Positions 17,826-27,600 are shown, counted from the stretch's first letter. The stretch is 64,000 nucleotides of DNA from Prevotellamassilia timonensis (GCF_900106785.1 NZ_LT629842.1:163203-227202), one strand, 5' to 3'. Numbers and translations are program-made. The notes: generated by a model not told the origin, from the letters alone.

Positions 17826-18706
17826 AGCCGTACCAGTTTGCGTGTGTAACCTATCATGAATGTATGGCGCCAGGCGTGTCGCTTGAGTCCGCCTAATTTG
17901 CTTTGGCGTACATCGGCCAAATAGCCTAACGTGATGCGGGCCCTTTTGACGGGAAGCACCACCTCAGACAGCAGCCTTGCCGTAGGGCAGTTGCCGGGGT
18001 GAGTAAAGTGTATGATGCCCGACGAGTGGCCAAGCGAAAATATTTCGTAATACGACTGCCCATATTCGGGGGCGAATTGCACCCCCATCATTTGGGCATC
18101 AACCTGCACACGCGCCAAGGTAGGTTTCTTGAAAAGCGCAAAGTGATATTCGGCCAGTCCCGAGGCACAGAGCGCCAGGCCCAGGCGCCCTTGTGCGGGA
18201 TTGTTGCCATTGCGCGTGTTGTAAGTAAAGCCGCCCGAGCCCTCGAGTAGTCCGCCGGCAGCCAAACGCCAGTGGCGGGTTGGGCGCCAGTTGTAGTGCC
18301 AGCCGCCGCTGGCGGTAAATTCGGTGTCAAGGTATTTGCCATCGTCGGTGGGCGATTGGGCATAAGCGCCATGCACGCTGTATAGCCCAGCCACTGTAAC
18401 ATGGCCGCGCCCCCAGTGCGCCAATCGTTCGGTGCGGTTGAGCACGACGAGGTTGGTGCCGTGATAGGTGAGTGGCGACAGGTAGGTGTCGAGCAAACTG
18501 GCGCTGCCTGCTCCCCACAACCATTGTCGTTCGGTGGTGTGCGGTATGTCGGGAGTGTGCAGTGTGCTGGTAGCGCACGTGTCGCAACGGTTGGTTGGGG
18601 CATTGTGAGGGCGTGCCGGCACTGCTGCCAAAGCACGACTTTGCGCCCCGGCCATCATGGTGATGGCCAAGGCGCAAAGCCAAGTGTAAACTATGCGTGT
18701 GAGCAT
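17822..18706 (-). CDS. DUF3316-like outer-membrane protein
   Basis: The 294-residue protein has a Sec signal (TWLCALAITMMAGAQS). After a His/Thr-rich stretch it carries GAGSASLLDTYLSPLTYHG near residues 70-90, reminiscent of Bacteroidota DUF3316 proteins. The rest is made of alternating strands (HWRLAAGGLLEG, ARVQVDAQMMGVQF, ARITLGYLADV) ending in YTRKLVRL, so a barrel-like envelope protein is likely. The function is unknown. It lies between DedA (31 bp upstream) and the S41 peptidase (4-bp overlap), so the three are probably one operon. Confidence 0.7.
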   Translation of the reverse strand: MLTRIVYTWLCALAITMMAGAQSRALAAVPARPHNAPTNRCDTCATSTLHTPDIPHTTERQWLWGAGSASLLDTYLSPLTYHGTNLVVLNRTERLAHWGRGHVTVAGLYSVHGAYAQSPTDDGKYLDTEFTASGGWHYNWRPTRHWRLAAGGLLEGSGGFTYNTRNGNNPAQGRLGLALCASGLAEYHFALFKKPTLARVQVDAQMMGVQFAPEYGQSYYEIFSLGHSSGIIHFTHPGNCPTARLLSEVVLPVKRARITLGYLADVRQSKLGGLKRHAWRHTFMIGYTRKLVRL

Positions 18707-18737
18707 TGTATGGTATATGAAAGAAAGGGGGTGGGGG

Positions 18738-19376
18738 TTACTTGCTCTTTTTAAGTCCCTTGTAGGCGAGGAATGCCACCACCACTACGGCACAGGCCAA
18801 TATGACATAGCCAATTTCGTGACTGTAGCGTGAAGCAAGTTCGGCCACGTCCTTGGTCGTTTTAAGGTCGGTTTGAGTGTGAATGATGTAGCCCAGCGAG
18901 GCCAGTACGGAGTTCCACACGCCAGCGCCCAGAGTGGTGAAGAGCAGAAAGCGCCACACATTCATGCCAGCCAAACCGGCCGGAATGCTGATAAGCTGTC
19001 GAACGGCGGGCACCAGGCGGCCAAAGAAGGTGGACGTGGCGCCGTGCTCGCGGAAGAAAGCCTCGGCATGTTCCACCTTGGCGCGGTCGATAAGGCACAT
19101 GTGGCCCAGGCGGCTGTCGGCAAAGCGGTACACTATGGGGCGTCCTAACCACTTGGCCAGATAATAGTTGACAAGGGCACCCACATCGGCACCCAGCGTG
19201 GCTATCACTATCACCATTATGATGTTGAGGTGGCTGTCGTCCATCATGGCAAGGAATGCCGCGGGGGGCACTACCACCTCGGAGGGAAATGGTATGAACG
19301 AACTCTCGATAGCCATGAACACAAACACCCACCAGTAGTTGAGGTTGTTCAGTACAAAGTCAATAAGGAATTGCAT
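18738..19376 (-). CDS. DedA-family membrane protein
   Basis: The 212-residue protein has the DedA/SNARE-associated pattern: an N-terminal re-entrant part with ESSFIPFPSEVVVPPAAFLA, an acidic-rich loop, and GRLVPAVRQLISIPAGLAGM followed by membrane helices to the C-terminus. DedA proteins act in membrane lipid homeostasis; some are undecaprenyl-phosphate or lipid scramblase-type flippases. The Glu and Arg residues usually required (E in ESSF, R in FFGRLVPAVR) are present. It is the first gene of the dedA, DUF3316-like, S41 set. Confidence 0.93.
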   Translation of the reverse strand: MQFLIDFVLNNLNYWWVFVFMAIESSFIPFPSEVVVPPAAFLAMMDDSHLNIIMVIVIATLGADVGALVNYYLAKWLGRPIVYRFADSRLGHMCLIDRAKVEHAEAFFREHGATSTFFGRLVPAVRQLISIPAGLAGMNVWRFLLFTTLGAGVWNSVLASLGYIIHTQTDLKTTKDVAELASRYSHEIGYVILACAVVVVAFLAYKGLKKSK

Positions 19377-19435
19377 GTGTGTCTTATATCAGTAATTAAG
19401 TGTGAGTAAATATAAGTGGATAGTTGCCAGGGTGA

Positions 19436-19530
19436 GAAGTTAACGGGTAAGTTTGCCCGATATTTTAAGTTTCTGACTATCTGACTTTAACCTGTCTCGA
19501 GTTTCGGCTTTAGGTTTGCACGGGCTGAAA
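19436..19530. repeat. Remnants of P3 and P1 arms
   Basis: GTTAACGGGTAAGTTTGCC near 19438 resembles a P3 unit. GAGTTTCGGCTTTAGGTTTG followed by CACGGGCTGAAAG (19499-19530) resembles the outer arm of P1 with substitutions. No inner P1 stems follow; a P2 element begins here instead. Confidence 0.5.
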
Positions 19531-19717
19531 GACGCTACCACCAAACGCAAGCACTAAGCGCTACCACCAAACGCAACCATCAAACGCTAGCTCTAATGGG
19601 GGCGACGCGTCCCGCGTCGGGATAGAGATAGGAGTTAAATACGAGCGCTACTACTGCTAATAATAGCTGCATATTTTTCCGACGCGAGACGCGTCGCCCC
19701 CATTAGAGGTAGCGTTT
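19531..19717. repeat. P2 palindromic repeat
   Basis: Left 13-bp units (CCACCAAACGCAA) precede GGGGGCGACGCGTCCCGCGT. A diverged ~60-bp spacer with GATAGAGATAGGAG and TAATAGCTGCATA follows, then the inverted core and GAGGTAGCGTT. It is flanked by P3 remnants. Confidence 0.85.
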
Positions 19718-19780
19718 TCAGACCGTACTCGTCTAAAATCCGAAACTTGGGTGACATAATAAGTAGCGTAAGGCATACTT

Positions 19781-19842
19781 ACTTGTCAACCCGTTACCCA
19801 TTAACCTGTTAACCCATAAACCAAGCATTCTGCCAACGGGCG
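19781..19842. repeat. P3 octamer repeat beside gldH
   Basis: Units CTTGTCAA, CCCGTTAC, CCATTAAC, CTGTTAACCC run into CATTCTGCCAACGGGCG, a variant of the P3 end box, immediately before the gldH stop codon. Confidence 0.7.
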
Positions 19843-19844
19843 TG

Positions 19845-20384
19845 CTATGGATTGGCAGCAGTAACCTTCTGCACTCTGATGCCCACATCGGCAATGCCGG
19901 GCAGTATTTCGCGGCGCATGATGTGGCTGATGCTGATGTCGGCACTGGCGCCGGCAGCGATTTGCTGTTGTTGCCAAGGCATGTCGTATTGGTAGATGGT
20001 CACGCCGTGCCCGTTGGGGTCGCCGCGTTGGTTGGTGAGTTTGAACATCACCGTGTCACACAATTCGCGGTTGGGGTTGTGCCAATGCTGGCGAACCACC
20101 AGCCACAGCGACTGAAAGGGGTAGGGCGTTGACGACGACGTGCGCACCCCGAGGTCGATGCGGTATGTGCCGGCAGTCTTTACCGTGTCAACGTGAAATT
20201 TCAGCGTGTCGCCGGGTTCCCAGCCCTCCACCGGGGTAGAGCAGTAGTTAAATGCCAAAGGCTTGTCTTCACAACCCGTCATGATGCCGGCCAGGGCACT
20301 CAACCCACAAAGCAACGCAGCCATGCAAAGCGGTTTGCACAGTGCGTTCGGTGTGTGTAGTATGTATTTAGCCAATGTATTCAT
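19845..20384 (-). CDS. gldH: Gliding motility-type lipoprotein GldH
   Basis: From the ATG at 20382-20384 the product is 179 residues. The signal ends in IMTGC, a lipobox. Mature residues FNYCSTPVEGWEPGDTLKF and YPFQSLWLVVRQHW match GldH, an outer-membrane-associated lipoprotein first known from gliding and the type IX secretion system. Non-gliding Bacteroidales keep gldH, often next to ricT and holB as here. The GldH sequence has no known catalytic motif. It lies 36 bp after ricT. Confidence 0.87.
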   Translation of the reverse strand: MNTLAKYILHTPNALCKPLCMAALLCGLSALAGIMTGCEDKPLAFNYCSTPVEGWEPGDTLKFHVDTVKTAGTYRIDLGVRTSSSTPYPFQSLWLVVRQHWHNPNRELCDTVMFKLTNQRGDPNGHGVTIYQYDMPWQQQQIAAGASADISISHIMRREILPGIADVGIRVQKVTAANP

Positions 20385-20420
20385 GCCACCAATTCGTGTC
20401 AACTAATATCGAACATCTGC

Positions 20421-21842
20421 TTATGCCTCGGGCATATCAGGTTTAGTGTTGCCTTGCGGTCTGTTGTTGCGGTTGTTGTCGCGTCGTTCGCGTCGGTTGT
20501 TGTCATTGCGTCGCCGGTTGTTGTCGCGTCGTTCGCGTCGTGGCGGCTGTCCGCCTTCGCCTTCGTTGCCTTGTTTGTTCTCGGCAGTGTTGCGCTCCTT
20601 GTTGTTGCGTTCGTTGTTGCGGCGGTCGCGTCGGTTGTTGCGGCCCTTGTTGCGTCGCGCCTTGTCAAAGCGTGTAAGGTCATCTTGTTCAGCCAGGTCG
20701 ACGGGGCGTTTTGGCTCAGCAGATGCCTCGTTCGTCAGCGACTCCGGTTTCTCGCCCGCAGCGTTCATAGCCAGCACCTCTTTGGCGCGCTCGGCGCTGA
20801 TGGTCACCAGGTTGGCAGCCAGTCGGCGGTCGGAACTATAGGTCACCTCGCCGGCCAGAATGTCGGCTTTGAAGAAGTAGAATGTACCGTCCAGCGTTTC
20901 GAGCGTGGCATTGCGTTCAGGCAGTTTGCGTGCCGCCTCCATGTAGGTGTCCACCTCGTAGTTGAGGCAGCATTTCAGTTTGGCACACTGCCCCGCAAGT
21001 TTCTGCGGATTGGGCGTGATGTCTTGAAAACGTGCCGCAGCAGTGCTCACCGAACTAAAGTTCTTCATCCACGTAGCGCAGCACAACTCACGTCCGCACG
21101 GACCGATACCGCCAATGCGACCGGCCTCTTGTCGTGCGCCAATCTGCTTCATTTCTATGCGCACGCGGAAAGCCTCGGCCAGCACTTTAATCAGTTTCCT
21201 GAAGTCAACGCGTGCATCGGCAATATAATAAAATATAGCCTTGTTGCCATCGCCTTGATATTCCACGTCGCCAATTTTCATTTGCAGCTCCAGGTCCTTG
21301 GCTATTTGTCGCGAGCGTATCATAGTGTCGTGCTCGCGCGCCTTGGCCTCCTCATACTTCTCCATGTCGGCAGGGCGTGCCTTGCGGTAGATGCGCTTTA
21401 TTTCGAAGTTAGGCTTGAGGTTAGCCTTCTGCATTTGCAGCAACACCAGTTTGCCTGTGAGCGACACCACGCCGATGTCGTGGCCCGGTTGCGCTTCAAC
21501 AGCCACAATGTCGCCCTTTTGCAGGTCGAGGTGGTTGTCGTTGCGATAAAAGCCCTTGCGGGTGTTTTTGAACTGTACCTCAACAAAGTCCGTTGTGTCA
21601 ACATTCCCCGGCACATCAGCCAGATAGTCGTACGAGTTGAGTTGGTGGTCGCTGCGTCCGCAGCCATTGGCCGGCAGTCCGCGCAGGTTGCTATCGCCCC
21701 ATTTGCAAAAGTCGCGTCCTTTGCAGTGGCAGTTGTCCTCGCAGCCAGCCGTGCAGCCGTCGCCCGAACAGTGCAGGCAAGTGTCTGCCTGGTTCAGTGC
21801 GTCGTCTGTGGTGTTTGCGGGTATGTTGTTATCTTGAGTCAT
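20421..21842 (-). CDS. ricT: RicT/YaaT-like PSP1-domain regulator with basic Arg/Asn-rich tail
   Basis: From the ATG at 21840-21842 the product has about 473 residues. The N-terminus is Cys-rich (CLHCSGDGCTAGCEDNCHC). The PSP1 core (about 80-330) contains RVDFRKLIKVLAEAFRVRIE and GGIGPCGRELCCATW, then CAKLKCCLNYE, which match RicT. RicT forms an Fe-S cluster-containing complex that affects RNA processing in Bacillus. The last ~90 residues are almost only Arg, Asn, Glu and Asp with repeated RRDNNRR-type units, suggesting an unstructured RNA-binding tail. holB lies upstream and gldH downstream. Confidence 0.92.
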   Translation of the reverse strand: MTQDNNIPANTTDDALNQADTCLHCSGDGCTAGCEDNCHCKGRDFCKWGDSNLRGLPANGCGRSDHQLNSYDYLADVPGNVDTTDFVEVQFKNTRKGFYRNDNHLDLQKGDIVAVEAQPGHDIGVVSLTGKLVLLQMQKANLKPNFEIKRIYRKARPADMEKYEEAKAREHDTMIRSRQIAKDLELQMKIGDVEYQGDGNKAIFYYIADARVDFRKLIKVLAEAFRVRIEMKQIGARQEAGRIGGIGPCGRELCCATWMKNFSSVSTAAARFQDITPNPQKLAGQCAKLKCCLNYEVDTYMEAARKLPERNATLETLDGTFYFFKADILAGEVTYSSDRRLAANLVTISAERAKEVLAMNAAGEKPESLTNEASAEPKRPVDLAEQDDLTRFDKARRNKGRNNRRDRRNNERNNKERNTAENKQGNEGEGGQPPRRERRDNNRRRNDNNRRERRDNNRNNRPQGNTKPDMPEA

Positions 21843-21880
21843 TTTATGATAGAAAGGTTTAGACAAACAGCGCTGTTTTT

Positions 21881-22065
21881 AAGTAGGTGTTCAAAATTAT
21901 TTTATACAATCAATAGGTGTCATTTTCACATTGAAAGCACATTCTCGAGACGCATCTGTTTCCTTCGGCCTCGGTCACATAGCCCGCTATGCTCCCTCAC
22001 CCGAAGGAAACATCTGCGCCCCGATAATGCACTTTCAATGTAAAAATAATTTTGAACACCTACTT
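21881..22065. repeat. P5 long imperfect palindrome between holB and ricT
   Basis: Perfect 23-nt inverted ends start AAGTAGGTGTTCAAAATTAT. Further inward pairs are ACATTGAAAG with CTTTCAATGT, CTGTTTCCTTC with GAAGGAAACATC, and an apical TAGCCCGCTA. The right arm runs into the holB stop codon (22064-22066). Folding the transcript would place a large hairpin at the holB 3' end. Confidence 0.8.
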
Positions 22066-23194
22066 ATTGAATCAGCAGCATGATCATTTTTAGCGAAAAG
22101 TCGAAGAACACCATGTTGGCGTTCACATTCTGCTCAATGTCGCGTTGTGCTGCCGCTATTTCGTCACTGATGCCAATCACGTTGCGTTCGTTGATAAAAC
22201 GTGCAAAGTTAACGGCAAAGTCGGCCTCTTGTTTGTTCATGTAGTTGAGGTCGGCATTATGAAAGTTATATATAAAGTTTTCGCGCACCAAGCGTTGTGC
22301 ATAGTCAAGGAAAGCCTTTTGCTTTTCGCGTCCCCAGCCGGCCAGTTGTTGTGACCACTCATACAAGTCCTTAATTTTGCGCATATAGCACAGGCGCATG
22401 AACAGCACAAACAGGTCGAAGAATTGCGCTTTGTCGGCATTCATTGTCACCTGGTCGAGTGCGTTCACAAAACTGCCGTTGGCAGCGCGTGCCACCATGC
22501 GTGCGTCGTCGGGTTGCAAGCCATTATGCTGTTGCAGCGCATTGGCTATGTCGTCGGCCGAAAGCGGTGCAAAATCAATGCGTTGTGTGCGGCTCAGTAT
22601 GGTAGTGAGCAGCAGTTCGGGGTGATCGGCCGTTAGAATGAACACCGTTTGCGAGGGAGGCTCTTCAAGCACCTTGAGCAATTTGTTGGCACATTCGGCA
22701 TTCATCTGTTCGGCCAGCCACATCACTACTACGCGGTAGCCCCCTTGGCTGCTCACGTTGGCCAGTTTGCCAATGATGTTGTCGGCTTCGGCCACATTGA
22801 TGAGTGACTGCTGCTTCTCCACCCCCATGCGTTTGAGCCACGTTTGCCGGCTGAAGTAAGGCGTTTCAGCTATTTGCTTGCGCCATTCGGGCAGATACTG
22901 GTCGCTCACCACGGTGCCAGCCTTGCCAGTGGGCTTGATGGTAGGAAATATAAAGTGCAAGTCGGGGTGAGCCAGTTTGGCTGCCATGTGACAGGCTTGG
23001 CATTGGCCGCAGGGTTCGCCTTCCGCCGTAGGGTGTTGGCACAACAGTCGCTGTGCCATAGCCAGTGCCATGGGCAGTTTGCCGCAGCCCTCGTTGCCGG
23101 CAAATAGCATGGCATGAGGCACGCGGTTCTCGTCAAGCATCTGTTTGAGTTGACGCTTGACGTTGGCTTGTCCTATTACATCACTGAATAGCAT
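22064..23194 (-). CDS. holB: DNA polymerase III delta' subunit
   Basis: The 376-residue protein begins MLFSDVIGQANVKRQLKQML and has AGNEGCGKLPMALA, a degenerate P-loop in which the Thr/Ser after Lys is replaced by Leu, as is common in delta'. A zinc-like set of cysteines follows (CQHPTAEGEPCGQCQAC), then LLKVLEEPP and the sensor region. It is part of the clamp loader with DnaX. The gene leads the holB-ricT-gldH set, an arrangement common in this order. A good promoter lies 49 bp upstream. Confidence 0.94.
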   Translation of the reverse strand: MLFSDVIGQANVKRQLKQMLDENRVPHAMLFAGNEGCGKLPMALAMAQRLLCQHPTAEGEPCGQCQACHMAAKLAHPDLHFIFPTIKPTGKAGTVVSDQYLPEWRKQIAETPYFSRQTWLKRMGVEKQQSLINVAEADNIIGKLANVSSQGGYRVVVMWLAEQMNAECANKLLKVLEEPPSQTVFILTADHPELLLTTILSRTQRIDFAPLSADDIANALQQHNGLQPDDARMVARAANGSFVNALDQVTMNADKAQFFDLFVLFMRLCYMRKIKDLYEWSQQLAGWGREKQKAFLDYAQRLVRENFIYNFHNADLNYMNKQEADFAVNFARFINERNVIGISDEIAAAQRDIEQNVNANMVFFDFSLKMIMLLIQ

Positions 23195-23242
23195 GGGCTG
23201 TGTTATATTGCTTTTAATTGGTGCAATTTAATGCAATGTGCA

Positions 23243-23273
23243 CAAAGTTACCACTTGCCGCCGAATGTGCAAA
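23243..23273 (-). promoter_or_regulatory. Promoter of holB
   Basis: On the minus strand TTTG (23270-23273) and TAACTTTG (23243-23250) are separated by 19 bp, a full consensus match. It lies next to the start of the mirrored octamer array. Confidence 0.65.
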
Positions 23274-23282
23274 GCGTTTGCG

Positions 23283-23540
23283 GGCTAATTTGCTCGCAAT
23301 GCTCGTTAATGTGGCAGCAATGTGCTAATATGCTAATGCGGCAATATGCTAATGCGCTAATGTGGCGCTCGCTATGCTCGCTAATGTGCCGTGCAAAAAA
23401 ACAAAAGGGTTGACGCCCAAGGCGCTATATAGATAGCGCAACGGCGTCAGCCCATTAACACATTTGCGAGCAAAGCGAGCGTCACATTGCCACATTAGCA
23501 TATTGCCACATTAGCACATTGCCTTGCGTAGCGAGCATCA
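23283..23540. repeat. Mirrored octamer array, GCTAATGY/GGCAATRT type
   Basis: The left arm (about 23310-23370) consists of 8-bp units such as GCTAATAT, GCTAATGC, GGCAATAT. The right arm (23481-23523) is the same array inverted (ATTGCCAC, ATTAGCAT, ATTGCCAC). Between them are shorter palindromes: GCTCGCTATGCTCGC against GCGAGCAAAGCGAGC, TTGACGCC against GGCGTCAG, and GCGCTATATAGATAGCGC. It fills the space between the holB promoter and the hydrolase stop codon. Confidence 0.8.
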
Positions 23541-24170
23541 GTATTTCATATAATCAGGCAACGGCTCCTTGAGTGCTTCGTCATATTTAGCACCGAGCAG
23601 TTGCTTCATAAGTGGCAGCACATACTTGTGCACAACTTTCTCGTTAAGCTGGTGTTCGGCTTCAATGCGCTCTGCATGGTCGTAATACTTGGTAAATGTA
23701 GCGTATGTATTGGCCGAGTTTACTGTTTTGTCGTTGATGCCGAAAAGGCCGTAGCACAGTTTGCGGTCGTCGGGTGTAATGTCTTCAAACTGTTTGCGCT
23801 CCATTTGGTTAAAGTGCTTGATGATGTCAGCCGTCACCTTGAAGGTCTTGGCACTGTCCTTGCGTCCGTTCAGCCACTTGTGCTCACCCGTGTGCAGCAC
23901 TTTGCTCATGGTCGACATGCGGAAGGCCGGGTTGACACAAATGCGCAAGTGCCCGTGCATTTGTTGGGCGTACATGCCGCCCATGCTCGTGCCCATAACA
24001 AGGTCGGGCTGTTCGGTCTCCACCAAGTTTTGCAAAAAGGGGAGAGCCTCTTCGGGGTCGACGGGAATGTCGGGCGCTATGATTTCAGCCGATGGAAAAA
24101 TCTTGCGCAATAATTGTACGGTGCCCGAGGCACCTGACGATGCAAAGCCGTGAAAGTAGATTAGTTTCAT
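23538..24170 (-). CDS. YqiA/YcfP-family alpha/beta hydrolase
   Basis: The 210-residue protein starts MKLIYFHGFASSGASGTVQL, with the oxyanion HGFASS motif. It has the nucleophile elbow GTSMGGMYAQQ (Ser62) and a late His in the region EKVVHKYVLPLM. This small esterase-like family has YqiA of E. coli as its best-known member, for which esterase activity on short acyl esters was reported. The physiological substrate is unknown. It stands alone between two repeat-filled gaps, with no clear promoter. Confidence 0.87.
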   Translation of the reverse strand: MKLIYFHGFASSGASGTVQLLRKIFPSAEIIAPDIPVDPEEALPFLQNLVETEQPDLVMGTSMGGMYAQQMHGHLRICVNPAFRMSTMSKVLHTGEHKWLNGRKDSAKTFKVTADIIKHFNQMERKQFEDITPDDRKLCYGLFGINDKTVNSANTYATFTKYYDHAERIEAEHQLNEKVVHKYVLPLMKQLLGAKYDEALKEPLPDYMKY

Positions 24171-24380
24171 TGTGTAGTGAATTTAGTTGTAAAGCAAATA
24201 TGACTGTCCGGTAAGACTCCGAAGCGCAGCTTTTCCCGTCTTACCCCCTATAAATAGTACTTCACGCTTTTTATTTCAAAAAATAAGCCCAGTTTTTTTA
24301 CTATGTATGGTAGCAGAAGCTATTATTGGCATAAAAGCAGACATGAAATACGGTGACGGTCACGTCGTTTATGACAGGTT

Positions 24381-24430
24381 TTAATGCTTTTGCCCTTACA
24401 GGGCGCGACTGCACTAACACCGGGGGACCC
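24381..24430. repeat. P1 repeat fragment
   Basis: Only the third stem arm of P1 (CTTTTGCCCTTACAGGGCGC) and a degraded CCGGGGGACCC remain, joined directly to a P2 element. Confidence 0.7.
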
Positions 24431-24570
24431 AAGCATCAAACGCAACCTCTAATAGGGGCGACGCGTCTCGCGTCGGGAAAATATGCAGCTTTATTTAGTA
24501 GAGTTCGTATTTCCCTCCGTTCTCTATCCCGACGCGGGACGCGTCGCCCCCATTAGTGCTTGCGTTTTTT
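24431..24570. repeat. P2 palindromic repeat, spacer inverted relative to 10951
   Basis: GGGGCGACGCGTCTCGCGTC and its inverse flank a spacer reading AAAATATGCAGCTTTATTTA, the complement of the spacer at 11046-11106. The arms are short (one to two units). Confidence 0.85.
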
Positions 24571-24597
24571 AAGCAGTCAATCTGTCCCCACAAATAA

Positions 24598-24630
24598 GAC
24601 GGAGCTACAGCACCATGCCGTAGCTCCGTC
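24598..24630 (-). terminator. Terminator of the GH29-GH16 operon
   Basis: GACGGAGCTAC (24598-24608) pairs perfectly with GTAGCTCCGTC (24620-24630). On the minus strand it is followed by TTATTTGT. It lies 66 bp past the GH16 stop. Confidence 0.75.
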
Positions 24631-24695
24631 AAAATTACTAATTATTATTCTAATAAGTAGGATTTCACTCCTTCTTAGTGCTCATATTCGTGCGA

Positions 24696-27600
24696 TCAAG
24701 GTACCAACACCTTGCTGCCGTTCACAAGGTAGATGCCCTTGTTCACATGCAAATCCTTGTTGCCCTGTACCATATCGGCAAATACCACTCGGCCTTGGAG
24801 GTCGAAGATTTGCACCTTAGTAGCCTGGGCTGCAACCAAACGAATGTTGCCCGGAGTTACATAGTAGTCGAGAGCAGAGGTCTTTGTGGCAGAGTTGGCG
24901 CCAGTTGCATGCTTGTCAGTTTGGTAAACGCGCACCCAGTCAAACTTGGTTTCGTAGGTGAAGTTCAAATCAGGCGCAGCAGCCCAACCACCATTACCTA
25001 CGCTCTGGTTGAGAATGAGGTAGAAGGGTTGGTCAAAGGGCCATTGAGCTTTTATCTTGTTTTCGTCGGTGAGGTCAGTCTTGCGGGCGTAAGAGAACAC
25101 CTGCTTGCCATCGAGATACCAAGTGAGCAAGTCCTCAGTCCATTCCAGGCCAAATACGTGGTATTCGCCCAGTGTGGCGGTTGAGTTGCCGGTCTTTGCA
25201 GGGTTGTTGCCTTGTCCCATACATTCTGCGCCATCCTTAGTGCTGTTAGCCCACTTAGTGTGGATAGTGTGGTGGGTTTGAGTTTGAGCGTCAATCTGTT
25301 CCCAAATGTCAATCTCGCCGCTGTAAGGCCAGCCACCGTAAACAGAGTTGTTAGGCATCATCCAGAAAGCGGGGAAGTTACCAGCGTGACCAATGGTCAT
25401 AAGGCGGCCTTCAACCTTGCCGTAAGTGAATTTAACCTTGTTAGACGATTCAATGGAGCCGCTAATCATTTGCTGTTTGTTGCCATTGCCGTCCTTTTCG
25501 CCGTCGTGCGTATTCTTCAAGCAGCGCAATACAAGTTTGCCGTCCTCAATCCAACCAGTTTCTTTCTGGCCGGCTTCGGTTTGTGCACAGAAGCGCTTCC
25601 ATGTGGGATTTTCCCGGCTTGAACGGCTCCAATACTTAGAATCGGGCTGGCTACCGTTTTCACCATCAAATTCCTCGCCGAACACGAGCTTGTACTCAGA
25701 ACCATTGTCCTCGAAGTTGGCTGTGATGCGCACGTCGCCATCAACGTTTTCGGCGGGTACGGTATATTTGCCGTCAACCAATGTAGCGGTGTATTCGCTC
25801 CATTGCTTCTTGCCGTCAACCGTCTGTTCGCCGTCAAGATTTTCACCATGACGCACCACAATGCTTGTTGCTGAGTAGTTCTCGTCAAGACCAACAGCTT
25901 GCACTGCAATTTCCTGGCCCTTCAAGATAGATTCAGACAGACCAGTGTTGTTGGCACCAACGATAGAACCGTTAGTGGTTCTGACGTCAAGCTTTGCCAT
26001 GGGGTATTCGTCAACAACTTCAAAGTTGAAGTCTACAACGTAACCACCGTTCTCGTTAATCTGGTTCTTGCCATCGGCATTGTTGTAGTGTCCTGCGGGG
26101 TCGATGTCGTCCCAGTCAATCTTTACGCGGGCACGATACTTGCCTTTGGGCAAACCTTGTGGTAACGAGAATTGCGGGATAGAGTTGGTTGCATTAAACA
26201 GACCATTCCTTGCATCGTTGTTTGCGTTCTCGCCACGGCTGTTCTTGTTGTTGTAGTACAAGTACGAGAGCATTTCGCCGTTCCAAGCAGGTGTGCCATC
26301 GGCATTGACAGCTGTGCTGAATGTGCCATTGTTATCCAAGTCCACGTACAGGTAGACATGCATATAGGCATTTTTGTTAGGCGTGTAGTTGACGTTAGTA
26401 GTAATCACGTCACCATCCTTAACGTAAACAGATCTGTTGCTGAAGTCTTGGTAAACTAACTTGCTTGTCGGTGTTAACTTTTGAGCTGTAGATTGGGTAG
26501 TGGTGTTGAATGACAGGCTGTTTAATGCGCGGTCAGTACGTGTTATTTTCAAATCCTTTGGGAAATTCAGCGCATAGTCTCCCTTCGAACCAGCATCATC
26601 GGTCACATATTCGGGTGTTACCATCACATCACCGTCCACATATTCGGCCGGGATAGTGTAAAGGTTGTCCTTCACCATGTAAGCCGGTACGGTCACGTCA
26701 ATGTACTGCGGTGTCTCGTTTACCAATGAATCGCCAGTCAGGTTGTAACCGTGGCGAATGGTGAAGCGGCTCAGTCTGAATCCGTCACCAGGCTTGAACT
26801 TGATAGTGTATGCCTTGCCAAACTCGATTTGTGTGCCATCGAGTGTAGAGCCATCGGCTTTCAGCACCTCACCATTTGTACCAGCGGCACTCTGGCCACG
26901 TGAGATGTTCACCTTGTCGCCATGCACATTGAGACGGGTGTCAATTACCACACCGCTGTTGTGTTTAATATTATTGGCTTCGGTAGTGTTGCCACCAGCG
27001 TCAATTTCGTCCCAGTCTACCTTGAAGCGCAAGCGGTAGAAGCCCGGTGTGAGGTCTGCGGGCAAGGTAAAGTCGGGCAATGCAGTGGTGTTGCAATTGC
27101 CAGTGCCAGCGCCAATGCTATTCTTGTTCTTGTAGTTTGAGTAGCTCAATACATCGCTGCTGGTGGCCGGTGTGCCGTCAGCGTTGAGTGATGTGTTGAA
27201 TTTACCATCGTTGTTACGGTCAAGGTACAAGTAGGCATTCATCCAGCCACCCGTATATTGTACAGAGGCTGAGAGCTTTTCGCCAGCTTTGGCCTTGATA
27301 GACTGAGACAGGCGGTCTTGATACAAACGCTTGTCGCTCTGCTGGTTGGTGCTGATGGTCTGTGTGCCGTCGGCACTTGTGATTGTCGCGCCGCTGGTGT
27401 AACGGTTGTTGTTCTCCTTTGTAGCAGTCTTGTCAAAGTTTATAGGATAAACGTTGTATTCGATGCGCGTCAATGCCGAGCCATTAACCTCGATGTCATC
27501 GATATAAGTCACAAAGTCCTCGTTGAGGTCGTGTGTAGATTCTACATCGGGAGCGAACACCAGACTGTGCACATTCACACCGCTTGCGCCAGTGAGGGCA

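Noticed and set aside
20454..22043. Plus-strand open frame of 529 codons opposite ricT
   Set aside because: The start is low-complexity, complementary to the Arg/Asn tail, and the rest has no domain. RicT signatures are clear on the minus strand.
23283..23540. CRISPR array
   Set aside because: The repeated units are 8 bp without spacers of constant length, the arms are inverted, and no cas gene is near.
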